This document shows positions 7,208 to 15,471 of a DNA stretch of 20,857 nucleotides, in pieces. A program made the position numbers and the translations under genes. A model generated the notes under the pieces. The model made no database searches. It had not been told where the DNA came from and saw only the letters and a list, made by a program, of their open reading frames with translations. Source of the stretch: Nitrososphaerales archaeon TH5896 (GTDB lineage: Archaea; Thermoproteota; Nitrososphaeria; Nitrososphaerales; Nitrososphaeraceae); contig JAATVP010000052.1 in the NCBI GenBank assembly GCA_014523625.1, forward strand, positions 1 through 20,857. The letters run 5' to 3'. Numbering within the stretch: position 1 is the stretch's first letter; every line of letters begins with the position of its first letter.

Positions 7208-7702
7208 TTATTGTTTTCCTTCATAAGCTTGTTCCAGGAGATTTATGTCGAGCTTATGCATTTGAAGCATTACCTTCATGACTCTTTCTGATTTCTTAGT
7301 GTCCTTGTCCTTTAGCATCTTGATCAAAACTATCGGAACTATTTGCCACGATACCCCGTATCTGTCCTTGAGCCAACCGCACTGCTGCGCTTTTTCATCG
7401 CCGCCTTCTGAAAGTTTCTCCCAATAATAATCCACTTCTTCTTGAGTCTCGCAATGAACCTGGAATGAAATGGCTTCGTTGAATTTAAATATCGGGCCGC
7501 CGTTCAGAGCTACAAATTTTTGTCCTTCAATTTCAAAATCCACAGTCAACACTGATCCCTCTTCCCTTCCGTGAATCTCGTATCCTTCTTTTCCATAGTG
7601 GGTAACGTCGCCAATATTTGAATTTTTGAAAATGGAAGCATAAAACTTTGCTGCCTCCTTTGCCTTATCATCGAACCATAAACATGGAGTTATTTTCGGC
7701 AT
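7208..7702 (-). CDS. VOC-fold protein, PhnB/3-demethylubiquinone methyltransferase-like
   Basis: 164 residues. MPKITPCLWFDDKAKEAAKF opens the glyoxalase/VOC fold, followed by YASIFKNSNIGDVTHYG and GSVLTVDFEIEGQKFVALNGG. The second half has ISFQVHCETQEEVDYYWEKL, a GWLKDRYGVSWQIVP block and a long C-terminal helix pair. The ...GWLKDRYGVSWQIVP and ALNGGP signatures are those of the subgroup once annotated as 3-demethylubiquinone-9 3-methyltransferase; members are now treated as VOC proteins of unknown substrate, not methyltransferases. Full length for this family. It stands alone, with a TATA-like A/T stretch just upstream of 7702. Confidence 0.9.
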   Translation of the reverse strand: MPKITPCLWFDDKAKEAAKFYASIFKNSNIGDVTHYGKEGYEIHGREEGSVLTVDFEIEGQKFVALNGGPIFKFNEAISFQVHCETQEEVDYYWEKLSEGGDEKAQQCGWLKDRYGVSWQIVPIVLIKMLKDKDTKKSERVMKVMLQMHKLDINLLEQAYEGKQ

Positions 7703-8352
7703 ATTAGCAATAATATATTAAATATGGTTTATAAGTATACAAGGGATCAAAAGTATAGTGATTATCGCCTTTTAAGCCAGAATAAATAAATTTTAGGTAT
7801 AAACATATACGTATTATGTTTAATCAATAAGCAATAAGTCTCATACGTAGAGTAACTAATTATGAAATGACACCAGGGTAAGGATCGATCACATAACTGA
7901 TTCAGTAGCTCAGAGGAACAAAAAGTAATTATATGAACATGATAATAGCAAATGATCCCTAAAAACCGTTCGACTAATCTTAATAAAGTAGATTGCTGTT
8001 TAAACCCATTCCAACAAGGGACATCTAATAATTATCATTATATTCATGGTACAAGTAATAGTCCATAAATCTGAAGTATTATCCGCTCATTTTAAATCTG
8101 TTAGTACAAGGTATTATATTTCAAATTGTCTTGAATAACTATTTGACAAATACGCAGCTTGGAACAATTTTGGAATTTGATATAAGCCAGATTAGTGTAT
8201 AGTCTGAAAATTGGGCGCTAAGGCAAAAGGAATCCCTTCAAGGGTGGCTTGTATTCAATATTTTATAGTGGAATTGAATCCGTCCAGAGCACGAAGCATA
8301 CTATGCTTTATTCCTTTTGAAACCTTATATTTCATTCCCTAATGATCCAGAC
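7703..8352. other. Long intergenic stretch, apparently empty
   Basis: About 650 bp of A/T-rich DNA. I find no supported gene, RNA or repeat. A short open frame at about 8277-8352 reads in frame into the tautomerase remnant (...EHEAYYALFLLKPYISFPND) but has no start and may be chance or further remnant. Confidence 0.45.
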
Positions 8353-8562
8353 GTGCCTCTAATTCTAATCTCAACTTACCCTGGAAGGACAAGGGAGCAA
8401 AAAGAAGCTAATGCCTTAGCAACAACTAATGCAGTCAGAGACTCTATATGAAAGCATGTGATTATAACCTATGATTAAAGACCCAATAAAAGTTGGTATA
8501 TTGCAGGATCACGGTCGTATTCGGATTTCCAAAAGATGTACTTGCAGAATAAAGAGATTTGA
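8353..8562 (+). pseudogene. 4-oxalocrotonate tautomerase-like gene with two in-frame stops
   Basis: From GTG 8353 the frame reads V/M-PLILISTYPGRTREQKEA, then NALATTNAVRDSI before TGA 8449-8451. The same frame continues KHVIITYD, TAA 8476-8478, then RPNKSWYIAG and on to TGA 8560-8562. Pro directly after the start codon is the catalytic Pro1 of the tautomerase superfamily, and GRTxEQKxxLA plus VIIxYxxRPxxSWYxAG are family hallmarks. Two stops inside an otherwise continuous ~70-residue reading frame mean the gene is dead unless stops are read through. It lies directly upstream of the CoA-transferase gene, so the two may have belonged to one degraded aromatic or carboxylic acid catabolic locus; that is inference. 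Confidence 0.75.
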
Positions 8563-8564
8563 AT

Positions 8565-9978
8565 ATGACGACTGGCACGAAACGAACGACCAAGATGCAA
8601 CGACTCTCTTCAGGAGACATTAAACCACTAGCCACACATTTCCCCGGCGACGCTGAAATAGACGGCGCTGACCCAGTTATCCGTTCACCGCATCACCTCT
8701 GCGAGGCGTCGGGGGATGGCTCAGTTACTAATCGGCATAGCAGCCGCCGCCATCTGGCATACTCGCACAGGTCAGCAGACAAATATCTCAATCGATATCA
8801 TTGACGCGCTGCACTACCTGCATCCTACGCACTTCGTTCAGCAGCAGGGCCGCCTGATCAATGTCGGCGCGGAATTTGTCGATGTTAACGGCATGTTTCT
8901 CTGCCGGGATGATCGCTATGTCATGATTGAGGGAGGGCCACCCTATCCGAAGTTGCTAAAGGGATATTTGAATTTCTTTGATTGTGGTTACAACAAGAAA
9001 TCCATTGCGCGCGAAGTCGCGAAGTGGGATTCTGCTGACCTAGAAGAGGCGTTGGCAAAGGCAGGTCTTCCCGCATGTCGTGCCTTCAGCCGCGAGGAGT
9101 GGCTTGCACACCCGCAAGGCATTGCCCTAAACGAGGCACCGGTTATTGAGATCGAGAAGATAGCCGATAGCGCACCCGTGCTGTTCGACACTGTCGCGAG
9201 CTCCCCGTTACAAGGCATCCGCGTTCTAGATTTCACTCACGTTCTTGCCGGCCCCCGCAGTGCCCGTACGCTCGCAGAATATGGCGCGCATGTTCTCCAT
9301 ATCAGTTCGCCGGCCTATCCCGACACATTCGCCCAGCATCTTGGCGTAGACGAAGGCAAAAAATGCGCTTATCTAGATCTGCGTGGAGCCGCCGATCGGG
9401 AGACGATGAAGCGGCTTATCAGGCGGGCGGACATCTTCACCAACAGTTATCGTCCAGGGGTGAATACGCGCTTTGGGCTTTTACCGGCGGAACTTGCTGA
9501 AGCCAGTGAACGCGGCATCGTCTGTATGGATATCAACGCATTTGGTCATTCAGGCCCCTGGTCCGAACGTCCTGGCTTTGACCAGAATGCGCAAGTCGCT
9601 TGCGGTTTTGCTGCGAAGGAAGGGGAGCCCGACAAACCTCGATTTTCGCCTGTCTTCTACTTGGGCGATCTCATGGCCGGCTATTTCGCTGCGGCGGGCG
9701 TGATGGCAGCTTTGCTACGTCGGTCGATTGAAGGCGGATCCTACCACGTGAAGATCTCCCTTGCTCGCAGCGTGATGTGGGTGCAGGAGCTGGGTTTTCT
9801 TGAAACCGCCGCGCAGACTTCCCTACCGGAAAAGGATATCTATCCTGCTAAAATGATTTCAATCGACTCGGTTTACGGAAAGTTATCTTTCCTTGCACCA
9901 TCACTTACCTTCAGCAATCTAGATCTTCCGAAGGAATCCAGCCTTTCGCCATATGGGGCAGACTCCCCGGAGTGGTAG
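8565..9978 (+). pseudogene. CoA-transferase family III (CaiB/BaiF-like), bacterial-looking, frameshifted
   Basis: The first 49 codons from ATG 8565 (TTG 8559 is possible) end in ...PVIRSPHHLCEASG. The gene then moves to the frame starting at 8716 (MAQLLIGIAAAAIWHTRTGQ...), which runs 420 residues to TAG 9976-9978. The switch falls on a run of five G at 8711-8715; four G would join both parts. The rejoined protein of about 470 residues has a helical half containing EEWLAHPQG, then a linker, then GIRVLDFTHVLAGPRSARTL with the Rossmann-like start of the family III fold. It continues with DLRGAADRETMKRLI, RADIFTNSYRPGV, MDINAFGHSGPW and GDLMAGYFAAAGVMAALLRR, ending PYGADSPEW. Family III enzymes move CoA between carboxylic acids; the acid is not predictable. 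GC content and codon use are clearly higher than in the neighbours, suggesting transfer from a bacterium. Confidence 0.8.
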
Positions 9979-10051
9979 ACTTCGATGAAGGCCTTGGCCC
10001 AACTACAGTGATCACGACGTTCTAAGGACAAGCGGCAAGCTAGAAATAACG

Positions 10052-10267
10052 CTAAATCCTACGCTGAGAAAACACTTCCATTCCCAAACACAGACAATCC
10101 ATGTAGGACTTGATAATAACATTCTTAAACATAACTAGGATATCGTGAACGCGAAAAACATCTCTCAAAGATAAATCCCAATCATTGTATTTAGTCCCAG
10201 AATATTTCTTGTGGGGGTTATGGTTTACCAGGGACCCATCTATAATCAAAATATGAACTAGTTCCAT
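10052..10267 (-). CDS. Doubtful hypothetical frame
   Basis: 71 residues (MELVHILIIDGSLVNHNPHK..., ending GMEVFSQRRI). No family is recognised and it begins inside the gene fragment described for 10258-10389, in another frame. It may be chance or part of the same decayed gene after a frameshift. Confidence 0.2.
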   Translation of the reverse strand: MELVHILIIDGSLVNHNPHKKYSGTKYNDWDLSLRDVFRVHDILVMFKNVIIKSYMDCLCLGMEVFSQRRI

Positions 10268-10389
10268 ACAATTTCATTCTTTACTTCTCGTTCCCATGGC
10301 ATACCTTGTTTTTCTAAACCGTAGAATATGATATCTGCAGGACCAGGGTAACCAGGTAAGTTTGGATGTCTAGTTACTATGTGACATTC
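10258..10389 (-). pseudogene. Unidentified protein fragment
   Basis: An open minus-strand frame of 43 codons between TAA 10390-10392 and TAG 10258-10260 reads CHIVTRHPNLPGYPGPADII followed by FYGLEKQGMPWEREVKNEIVWN. The Pro/Gly/aromatic-rich, ordered composition looks like a piece of a real enzyme, but there is no start codon and stops flank it on both sides. I cannot name the family. It adds to the set of decayed genes in this part of the window. Confidence 0.35.
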
Positions 10390-10494
10390 TTATTCATCTG
10401 TCGAATCGTTTGTTGTGCAATAATAACATTTAGTTGGAAAAAACATTTCAAGTCTATTTCTTTGATTTCAATAATAATACTTGATCCCCAACCT

Positions 10495-11580
10495 TTAATA
10501 AAACGTAAATGTGGTGCCCACTGCACTTTGAATGAATTTGTCTGGCATTAAATCTATTATCTTATTTGTTGCTTTCCACCCTGTGCAATGGCAAGGTATT
10601 ATGTATTCAGGATCTGCATTCTGTATTTCTTCGATCGTAGGATCCATAGCCTCTTCATAGATTCCACCATCAGCAGGAAGATGAAAGCCACCTACAATTG
10701 CATGAATCTTGTCTACACCTGTTAGATCTTTAGCATAGTTTAATGTATTTACGATACCTGCGTGGCCACAACCGGTGAGAGCAACCAATCCTTTTTTTCT
10801 GAGATTTACTATTATTGCTTGATCATCTCTAACCAATGGATCTGGAACAAGATTTAGATTAAGATTTTTATCATCATGATCATTATTGATATTATTATCG
10901 TTGTCGTTGCCAGTGTTTTCGGCATATTGATATGGAAATCCCTTTTCAAAGCTGGTCTTCCTTGGTATCTGACCGGTCATCAAGAGAAAAGGATTTTCTT
11001 TACTGGGGAGAATCGTAGGCTTATCAGATTTATGTATTGATCCTCCTAGTGATTCTAGTTGTTTCTCGTCTAATGACGGCATCCTTGCCTTCTTTCCATC
11101 AGGCAAGATCAACCATCGTCGTAGAAAAGCGTCAGGATGCAAGAAAATATCAATAGGTGATGAACGTTTAGAAGAGATTCTCTTTAATATATTGACAAGA
11201 CCGGTGGAATGATCAAAATGACCATGGCTTAGAATGATTCCATCAACATTACTAAAATCCATACCGAGTAAATCTGCATTACGAATTACTCCATCTTCGG
11301 AAACTCCAGTGTCAAAGAGATATGTGTAATTAATATTTCGATTAGTATTTTCTGTCAGGTCTTGACGGTTACTACTACTACCACTACTACTACTGCCGTG
11401 GTCATTATCGATATTGATTAGTGCGGAGAATCCGTGTTCCGCCACTGGAGGAGGCAAATTCAATCTCTCATTCATTATTATGGGGCTCCTTAATGCATGT
11501 GCAGAATTTTTTAGCAATAAATCTGTTGAGTTATCCATAAGAATTGTGATCGAGATTTTTCCAATTTCCTTTATAGACAT
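10495..11580 (-). CDS. MBL-fold metallo-hydrolase (COG1237-like)
   Basis: 361 residues. The start MSIKEIGKISITILMDNSTD is the usual first strand. Metal ligands are visible: HGHFDH at 119-124, the GCGHAG block at 270-275, GGFHLP at 297-302 and HCTGW at 331-335. The TGCGHAGIVNTL and GGFHL signatures belong to the beta-lactamase-fold group that includes the methanopterin-pathway beta-RFA-P synthase-like and 7,8-dihydropterin-6-methyl-transferase annotations. In thaumarchaea, which make H4MPT-like cofactors, the exact role is unknown. Two low-complexity insertions, GSSSSGSSSN (62-71) and a stretch of Asn/Asp near 225-237, are coded by triplet repeats and probably sit in surface loops. Monocistronic. 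Confidence 0.88.
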   Translation of the reverse strand: MSIKEIGKISITILMDNSTDLLLKNSAHALRSPIIMNERLNLPPPVAEHGFSALINIDNDHGSSSSGSSSNRQDLTENTNRNINYTYLFDTGVSEDGVIRNADLLGMDFSNVDGIILSHGHFDHSTGLVNILKRISSKRSSPIDIFLHPDAFLRRWLILPDGKKARMPSLDEKQLESLGGSIHKSDKPTILPSKENPFLLMTGQIPRKTSFEKGFPYQYAENTGNDNDNNINNDHDDKNLNLNLVPDPLVRDDQAIIVNLRKKGLVALTGCGHAGIVNTLNYAKDLTGVDKIHAIVGGFHLPADGGIYEEAMDPTIEEIQNADPEYIIPCHCTGWKATNKIIDLMPDKFIQSAVGTTFTFY

Positions 11581-12166
11581 AGTGTATCTACCGATAAGAA
11601 CGTCAAAAATTGCTGCTTATTAACATTTCTTATATAACAGAACAAAATGGCACTGCAATATCAGGAGCTAAAAATTAACCTCCAAAACATTTACAGAATG
11701 TCAAACTGGAAGTGGGACCAAGGAGGGTTAGATTCCTGTAGGTGAAGAGGCTCACTACTATTAGCGGAGATATGCTACTCAAGAAATGTTTCAGTTTATA
11801 GAACCATATCGTAATAGGGTTTATCGATAGAGAAAAAGCTCATAAAAAGATTGTTGAACTGTCACAACTATTTCATATTTTCTATAACCTAATAAAGCTA
11901 GATTTTACTTACTTTTATTTTAAGAAAGGATATTGTAGATAATAGCTGAAATTTTTCAAAGATTAAAAATGCTAATAATTCTAGGCGAACAATTAGCAGG
12001 AATAATAATTGGATCCCCTTGTCTTAGACGTTATGATATATTTTGACGGAGACGCTTATAGTCATGACTGGTCGCCTCTCCTTGTCAACTGTCCCTTCAC
12101 TAGTCTCAGGCAGTTTTGATGGATAATAGTACCTTCTCAAACTTGTTAAGTCGTGCTTCGTATAGG
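11581..12166. other. Intergenic stretch holding repeat copy A
   Basis: Apart from the 60-bp repeat at 11714-11773 I see no gene or RNA. The left end should hold the MBL gene promoter. Confidence 0.5.
11714..11773 (+). repeat. Dispersed 60-bp repeat, copy A
   Basis: Aligns without gaps to copy B at 13151-13210, with roughly four of five bases identical. Shared cores include GGTTAGATTCC / GTTTAGATTCC, GTAGG, GGCTCA, ATTA and GAGATAT. It lies in a gene-free interval (11581-12166) upstream of the MBL gene and downstream of the K+ channel gene. Its G-rich, structured look recalls a small RNA or a mobile repeat, but the nature is unknown. Confidence 0.65.
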
Positions 12167-12736
12167 CTAAGTAAGAGCAAGACCACAACTGCTGCAAAAT
12201 TTAGGCTTACTGCGGTATTCGTTGCCACATCTTGGGCAATTGTAAATATCTTTAGACTCTTCAAGTAGAGCAAGACGCAGACTTTTCATCATGATCAGGA
12301 GCCCATCAAAATCTTCTTCAGCCAATTTCTCGATTCCCTCAATTTTGTCTATTATGGCCGCCTTCGTCTCATTTGATAATATTCTAGCCTTACCTTCTGT
12401 CTTTGACTTTAATCTTTCCTGCATACGCTGCACTCTATTCTGCGAGAATACAGTTACTAATGTTACGGCGATCCCGATTCCTGAGAACATCACTATTACT
12501 CCAATTAGCCTCCCGATTGGCGAAATGGGCGTATAATCGCCATATCCTACAGTTGTAATCGTAATAACGGACCACCAAAGGGCATCACCTAGGTTAGTTA
12601 TATTCGCTCCTGGTTGTTTGTGTTCGACCAGATACTCAGCAATACCACCAAGAATTATAACCATTGCAGTAAGGATTATCGGAATAAGGACGGTGATGTT
12701 TGCTTGAAGGAATTTGTTGAACCGGACACTTTTCAT
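12167..12736 (-). CDS. Two-TM potassium channel with C-terminal zinc ribbon
   Basis: About 189 residues from ATG 12736 (MKSVRF...); an in-frame ATG at 12781 would add 15 polar residues of doubtful value. In numbering from 12781: TM1 at about 30-50 (VLIPIILTAMVIILGGIAEY), pore helix LGDALWWSVITITT, selectivity filter TVGYGD at 77-82, TM2 at about 91-112 (RLIGVIVMFSGIGIAVTLVT). A cytoplasmic coiled-coil-like segment follows, and the zinc ribbon CPRCG...CSSCG uses Cys182, 185, 196 and 199. A tetrameric K+ channel in the cytoplasmic membrane is expected. The usual RCK domain is absent; the zinc ribbon in its place may serve gating or partner binding, which is inference. Confidence 0.88.
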   Translation of the reverse strand: MKSVRFNKFLQANITVLIPIILTAMVIILGGIAEYLVEHKQPGANITNLGDALWWSVITITTVGYGDYTPISPIGRLIGVIVMFSGIGIAVTLVTVFSQNRVQRMQERLKSKTEGKARILSNETKAAIIDKIEGIEKLAEEDFDGLLIMMKSLRLALLEESKDIYNCPRCGNEYRSKPKFCSSCGLALT

Positions 12737-12781
12737 AAATACACTAACATTCCTGCAAATATTGTTATAGTTAGTATGCAC

Positions 12782-13428
12782 TTGTTTACTCTATTGTTTT
12801 GCACATCGCAGTTTTCACATTTACTTAATACAGGTTGAATGGAATGAGAACCCCAGTTAAATCATATTTATCTTCAAGAAATATCTAATGTCGGAATGTC
12901 AAAGACAACTGAAATGTACCTGCTTTCCGATAAAATCATAAACTGTTTCACCCGATCCTCAGAGTTCCATTCATATTAAGAAAATGAAGAAATAGCTTTG
13001 AGTCTGTTGGGCCATTGCTTCTTAGTTTGATGTGCCTTAAGAGCGTACAGGAATTCCGATAGTAGATTTGTTGCTTGTTACGTTATCGCCATGCAACTTT
13101 TGACATCAGACTATGCATGTCGGGTCTAAATAAAGGGAAAAGACTGATTAGGGCCCAAGGGGGTTTAGATTCCCGTAGGGAAAGGGGCTCATTACCATTA
13201 TAAGAGATATACATGGTTTGCCGCCTACAAGTATTTTCGCTTAAGGATTCAGGCCTCACAATTTTAGATCTCTCCGTCTATTGTAGGTTAAATGGATTCA
13301 AGGTAAAAATATTTAGGATGAAGCCCAAGGATCTAACTACTTTCACGCTCAAGAGATCGATACATCCTAACTAGTAACGCAAAGAAAAGATTTTGTACTA
13401 TGAGACTCTTAATATGTTACAATAAGTA
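12782..13428. other. Intergenic stretch holding repeat copy B
   Basis: Gene-free apart from the 60-bp repeat. A 53-codon frame at 13213-13374 directly after the repeat has no supporting feature. The left boundary of the integrated element may lie in this interval, but no tRNA or clear attachment repeat is seen. Confidence 0.45.
13151..13210 (+). repeat. Dispersed 60-bp repeat, copy B
   Basis: Ungapped partner of copy A (11714-11773). In this copy TTCCC-GTA-GGGAA forms a perfect five-base-pair stem that copy A does not fully keep. It lies about 200 bp before the first gene of the putative integrated element. Confidence 0.65.
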
Positions 13429-14049
13429 ATGGCTAAAGATTATTTCAAATCAGAAGCAGGCATAGCTGCCTTCAGAGAAGTAGGCCTTCCGTATGAGGAT
13501 GAGTTATGGGATGAGAACTTTGCCAAGTTCCAGAAAACGATCTCTAAAGGACCTGCAAAAGATAGAAAGATGACTATTGCAAACATACAGCGTTTAGTAC
13601 TTCCTACAGGTGAGCAGTACATCATACATGATGAAAGACATCAAGGCATAGACATCCTGGGAAATAGAAAGAGATTCTATAAATCAGGGACTGGAATGTA
13701 TCCTGTTCCTATTCCAAAGTACGAGATAAAGATGAATACAGAGACATTTGAAAAGGAGAACCTAAAGGTAGGACTTGAAACAATGGAGCGAGGTTATTCT
13801 ATTCCTTTCACTGTAGAGAAAGCAGATGAGCTGCATAAACTCTGTGATGAGTCTACGACCTACACTATTTGCAAGGGATACTATAGGATGGGCAACCGTA
13901 TCAAAGTAGATACATTTGAAGATTTCAGAGATGGGGAACCAGATGATCTATTAAGATGGGGTCATAGAGCCAGCGCTTACGAGAAACAAGTGATGGCAGA
14001 TGAAAGAGCAGGTAAAGTGCAGCTACCACCTACCAAACTATACGGATAG
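13429..14049 (+). CDS. Unknown protein, first gene of the putative integrated element
   Basis: 206 residues (MAKDYFKSEAGIAAFREVGL...KVQLPPTKLYG). Soluble, mixed alpha/beta, with no signal peptide or membrane segment. Notable parts are a GEQYIIHDERHQGIDILGNR hairpin, a Tyr/Gly-rich KGYYRMGNR segment and a helix ERAGKVQL near the end. I recognise no family. Its stop is two bases before the ATG of the gene at 14052, so the two form one unit that ends at a hairpin/T-run. A viral origin is inferred from the genes that follow on its right. Confidence 0.7.
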   Translation: MAKDYFKSEAGIAAFREVGLPYEDELWDENFAKFQKTISKGPAKDRKMTIANIQRLVLPTGEQYIIHDERHQGIDILGNRKRFYKSGTGMYPVPIPKYEIKMNTETFEKENLKVGLETMERGYSIPFTVEKADELHKLCDESTTYTICKGYYRMGNRIKVDTFEDFRDGEPDDLLRWGHRASAYEKQVMADERAGKVQLPPTKLYG

Positions 14050-14051
14050 TC

Positions 14052-14309
14052 ATGCGATTCCTCAAACACTTAACACCTGCAGACATAAACCAGCTATGCA
14101 GAGAACACAAGGTAAAGGTAGAGATTACCGCAACAATCGATGATGGCGAGATAGTACATCATCTCCCTAATGGTGAAGTTGTCACAGAAGTTCATGAACA
14201 AATAATATTCCAAACAAGTAAGATAATCAAATCATGGTCTGATCTGTTTACAACAAATGATAAACACGCAATGTTTCTAACTGATTCCAATAAGGAAGAA
14301 CTCAAGTAA
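14052..14309 (+). CDS. Unknown small protein, second gene of the unit
   Basis: 85 residues. It opens MRFLKHLTPADINQLCREHK, then a beta-rich part KVEITATIDDGEIVHHLPNG and EVVTEVHEQIIFQ, then an amphipathic helix. The ADINQLCREHKVKVE start suggests a small alpha/beta protein. No family is recognised. Two bases separate it from the upstream stop, so translation is likely coupled. Its own TAA lies inside the stem of the downstream terminator. Confidence 0.6.
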   Translation: MRFLKHLTPADINQLCREHKVKVEITATIDDGEIVHHLPNGEVVTEVHEQIIFQTSKIIKSWSDLFTTNDKHAMFLTDSNKEELK

Positions 14310-14331
14310 CTATTACTAGTTACCCTTTTTT
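14306..14331 (+). terminator. Hairpin plus T-run between convergent genes
   Basis: GTAACTA-TTAC-TAGTTAC gives a perfect 7-bp stem with a 4-base loop (14306-14323), then CC and six T (14326-14331). It ends the plus-strand unit and lies just before the 3' end of the minus-strand operon at 14338. Confidence 0.6.
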
Positions 14332-14337
14332 GTTGTT

Positions 14338-14661
14338 CTAACCTAGTCTTTCTATGATTCGTTGTTGCAGATCTAAAGTCTTCTGTACTTTCTCATGTTG
14401 AATATTACTATCAACAGTGATGTTTCCAGAATATGTCTTAAGTCCTTTCATTGTCTTGAATATTCGACTGTTTAGTTCCTTCTCTTGTGCAGCTAAGTCA
14501 CTGATTCGTTTATCTACATCCTGATCAAAGGCATAGCTGCGAGGCAGCCAGTTCTCTTTTATTGTGTTTGCTGTATCTGTCTTTGTCATTGCTTTTACAA
14601 AGTCCTTGATAGAAGGTTGTATTATCACTGGTTTCTCTTTCTCTTTATTATTATCGCTCAT
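14338..14661 (-). CDS. Unknown soluble helical protein
   Basis: 107 residues when started at MSDNNKEKEKP (14661); an in-frame ATG at 14694 would add 11 less likely residues. The start is very charged, followed by SIKDFVKAMTKTDTANTIKE and a helical second half (DKRISDLAAQEKELNSRIFK, later KTLDLQQRIIERLG), likely a coiled coil. No family is known to me. It is the last gene of the minus-strand operon, separated from the previous one by about 145 bp with a hairpin, so it may have its own promoter. Confidence 0.6.
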   Translation of the reverse strand: MSDNNKEKEKPVIIQPSIKDFVKAMTKTDTANTIKENWLPRSYAFDQDVDKRISDLAAQEKELNSRIFKTMKGLKTYSGNITVDSNIQHEKVQKTLDLQQRIIERLG

Positions 14662-14744
14662 GTTGTTGTTGCAGCTATATACTACGTACTTCAATCTTAA
14701 AACATTTGTTCCATTTGGAACTTTGCGGCACTTTCTTCCGCAGC

Positions 14745-14767
14745 TTTGCAGTCATAATGACTGCAAA
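14745..14767. repeat. 10-bp perfect inverted repeat
   Basis: TTTGCAGTCA and TGACTGCAAA enclose TAA. It lies in the gap between the last two genes of the minus-strand operon, where it could act as an attenuator for the downstream gene or as an operator. A weaker 5-bp stem (TGCGG...CCGCA) lies beside it at 14724-14742. Confidence 0.5.
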
Positions 14768-14807
14768 CAGTGTTACCATAAAACAGAATCTGACATTATG
14801 TCACGGC

Positions 14808-15282
14808 TTATTCTTCTGCTGACATTACACGGTCAGCCGCTTCGCCTTGTGTCTTTAGTGCTTGTAATGAAATAGCATCATCTAACTCACTACCTTCCGT
14901 TAATCTTGAGCCCTGTAGCTTCTCTTGTTCTACTATACCATCTGCAACTAAACACAATGCACTATCGCTATCTTTCATCCATTCAGGGATTGCAAGGCCG
15001 TCTATATTCTCATTCATGTATGCCTTAAGTTCATCCTCTCTTAGGCCATCGTTATACAGATCTATTGCGGATGGAAGTGCATTCCCTTTATCGATTATTC
15101 CTTTCAAGATGTCTAAGCCGATTGAACATCTTTCATTTCGATGTTGTAGTTGATGATGATGATGATGATGATTCTGTTTGCTCTTCTTCTGTAGTTGCAT
15201 AAGCAATAGCTGCTGGAGTGGTTACCAAGAGAAGCATCATCATCATCATGCCTATACCTATAATGAATATTTTGCTAGTCAT
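14808..15282 (-). pseudogene. Exported Ser-rich-linker two-cysteine protein, apparently frameshifted
   Basis: From ATG 15282 one frame gives a signal peptide with five Met in a row (MTSKIFIIGIGMMMMMLLLV, then TTPAAIAYA), EEEQTE, seven Ser and TTTSK, stopping at TGA 15133-15135. The frame one base on, open from 15206, then continues ERCSIGLDILKGIIDKGNAL...DSDSALCLVADG... to 14808. Joined at about 15135-15170 they make an exported protein like its operon neighbours: signal peptide, polar linker, and a mature domain with exactly two Cys. The start codon follows the upstream stop by three bases. The TCA triplet repeat lies in the overlap, but slippage by whole triplets would not change frame, so a one-base indel, a sequencing error or +1 frameshifting is needed. 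Confidence 0.55.
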
Positions 15283-15285
15283 TTC

Positions 15286-15468
15286 TTATTCTATCTCTTC
15301 ATATAGTACTACAACAGCAAGAGAGGCTTTATAGTCGACATATGTTGTTGTTATACTTCTAGGTATCAAGTTCTTATTTTCATCAAAGAAACTATTCAGT
15401 CTTTTTTCCATGTCTATATCATCCTTCCCAAACTTGGCCTGGAATACTTTAAATCCAAACTTGGTCAT
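15286..15468 (-). CDS. Small cytosolic protein, Cse60-like pattern
   Basis: 60 residues, MTKFGFKVFQAKFGKDDIDM followed by EKRLNSFFDENKNLIPRSIT and TYVDYKASLAVVVLYEEIE. The alternation of strand, helix (DMEKRLNSFFDEN) and two strands ending in VVLYEE recalls small Cse60/DUF2758 proteins, but the similarity is weak and only by eye. No signal peptide or cysteine, unlike its neighbours. It starts three bases after the stop of the upstream gene and ends three bases before the next start, so it is within the operon. Confidence 0.6.
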   Translation of the reverse strand: MTKFGFKVFQAKFGKDDIDMEKRLNSFFDENKNLIPRSITTTYVDYKASLAVVVLYEEIE

Positions 15469-15471
15469 TTC

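Noticed and set aside
11383..11397. Possible CRISPR-like or microsatellite signal (ACTACTACTACC...)
   Set aside because: Simple triplet repeat coding for Ser/Gly in the MBL protein; no spacer-repeat structure.
13151..13210. tRNA-like reading of the repeat because GTTTAGATTCCC resembles a T-loop box
   Set aside because: No cloverleaf can be drawn: acceptor and anticodon stems are missing in both copies.
13213..13374. 53-codon frame after repeat copy B
   Set aside because: No motif, ribosome-binding site or partner; likely chance.
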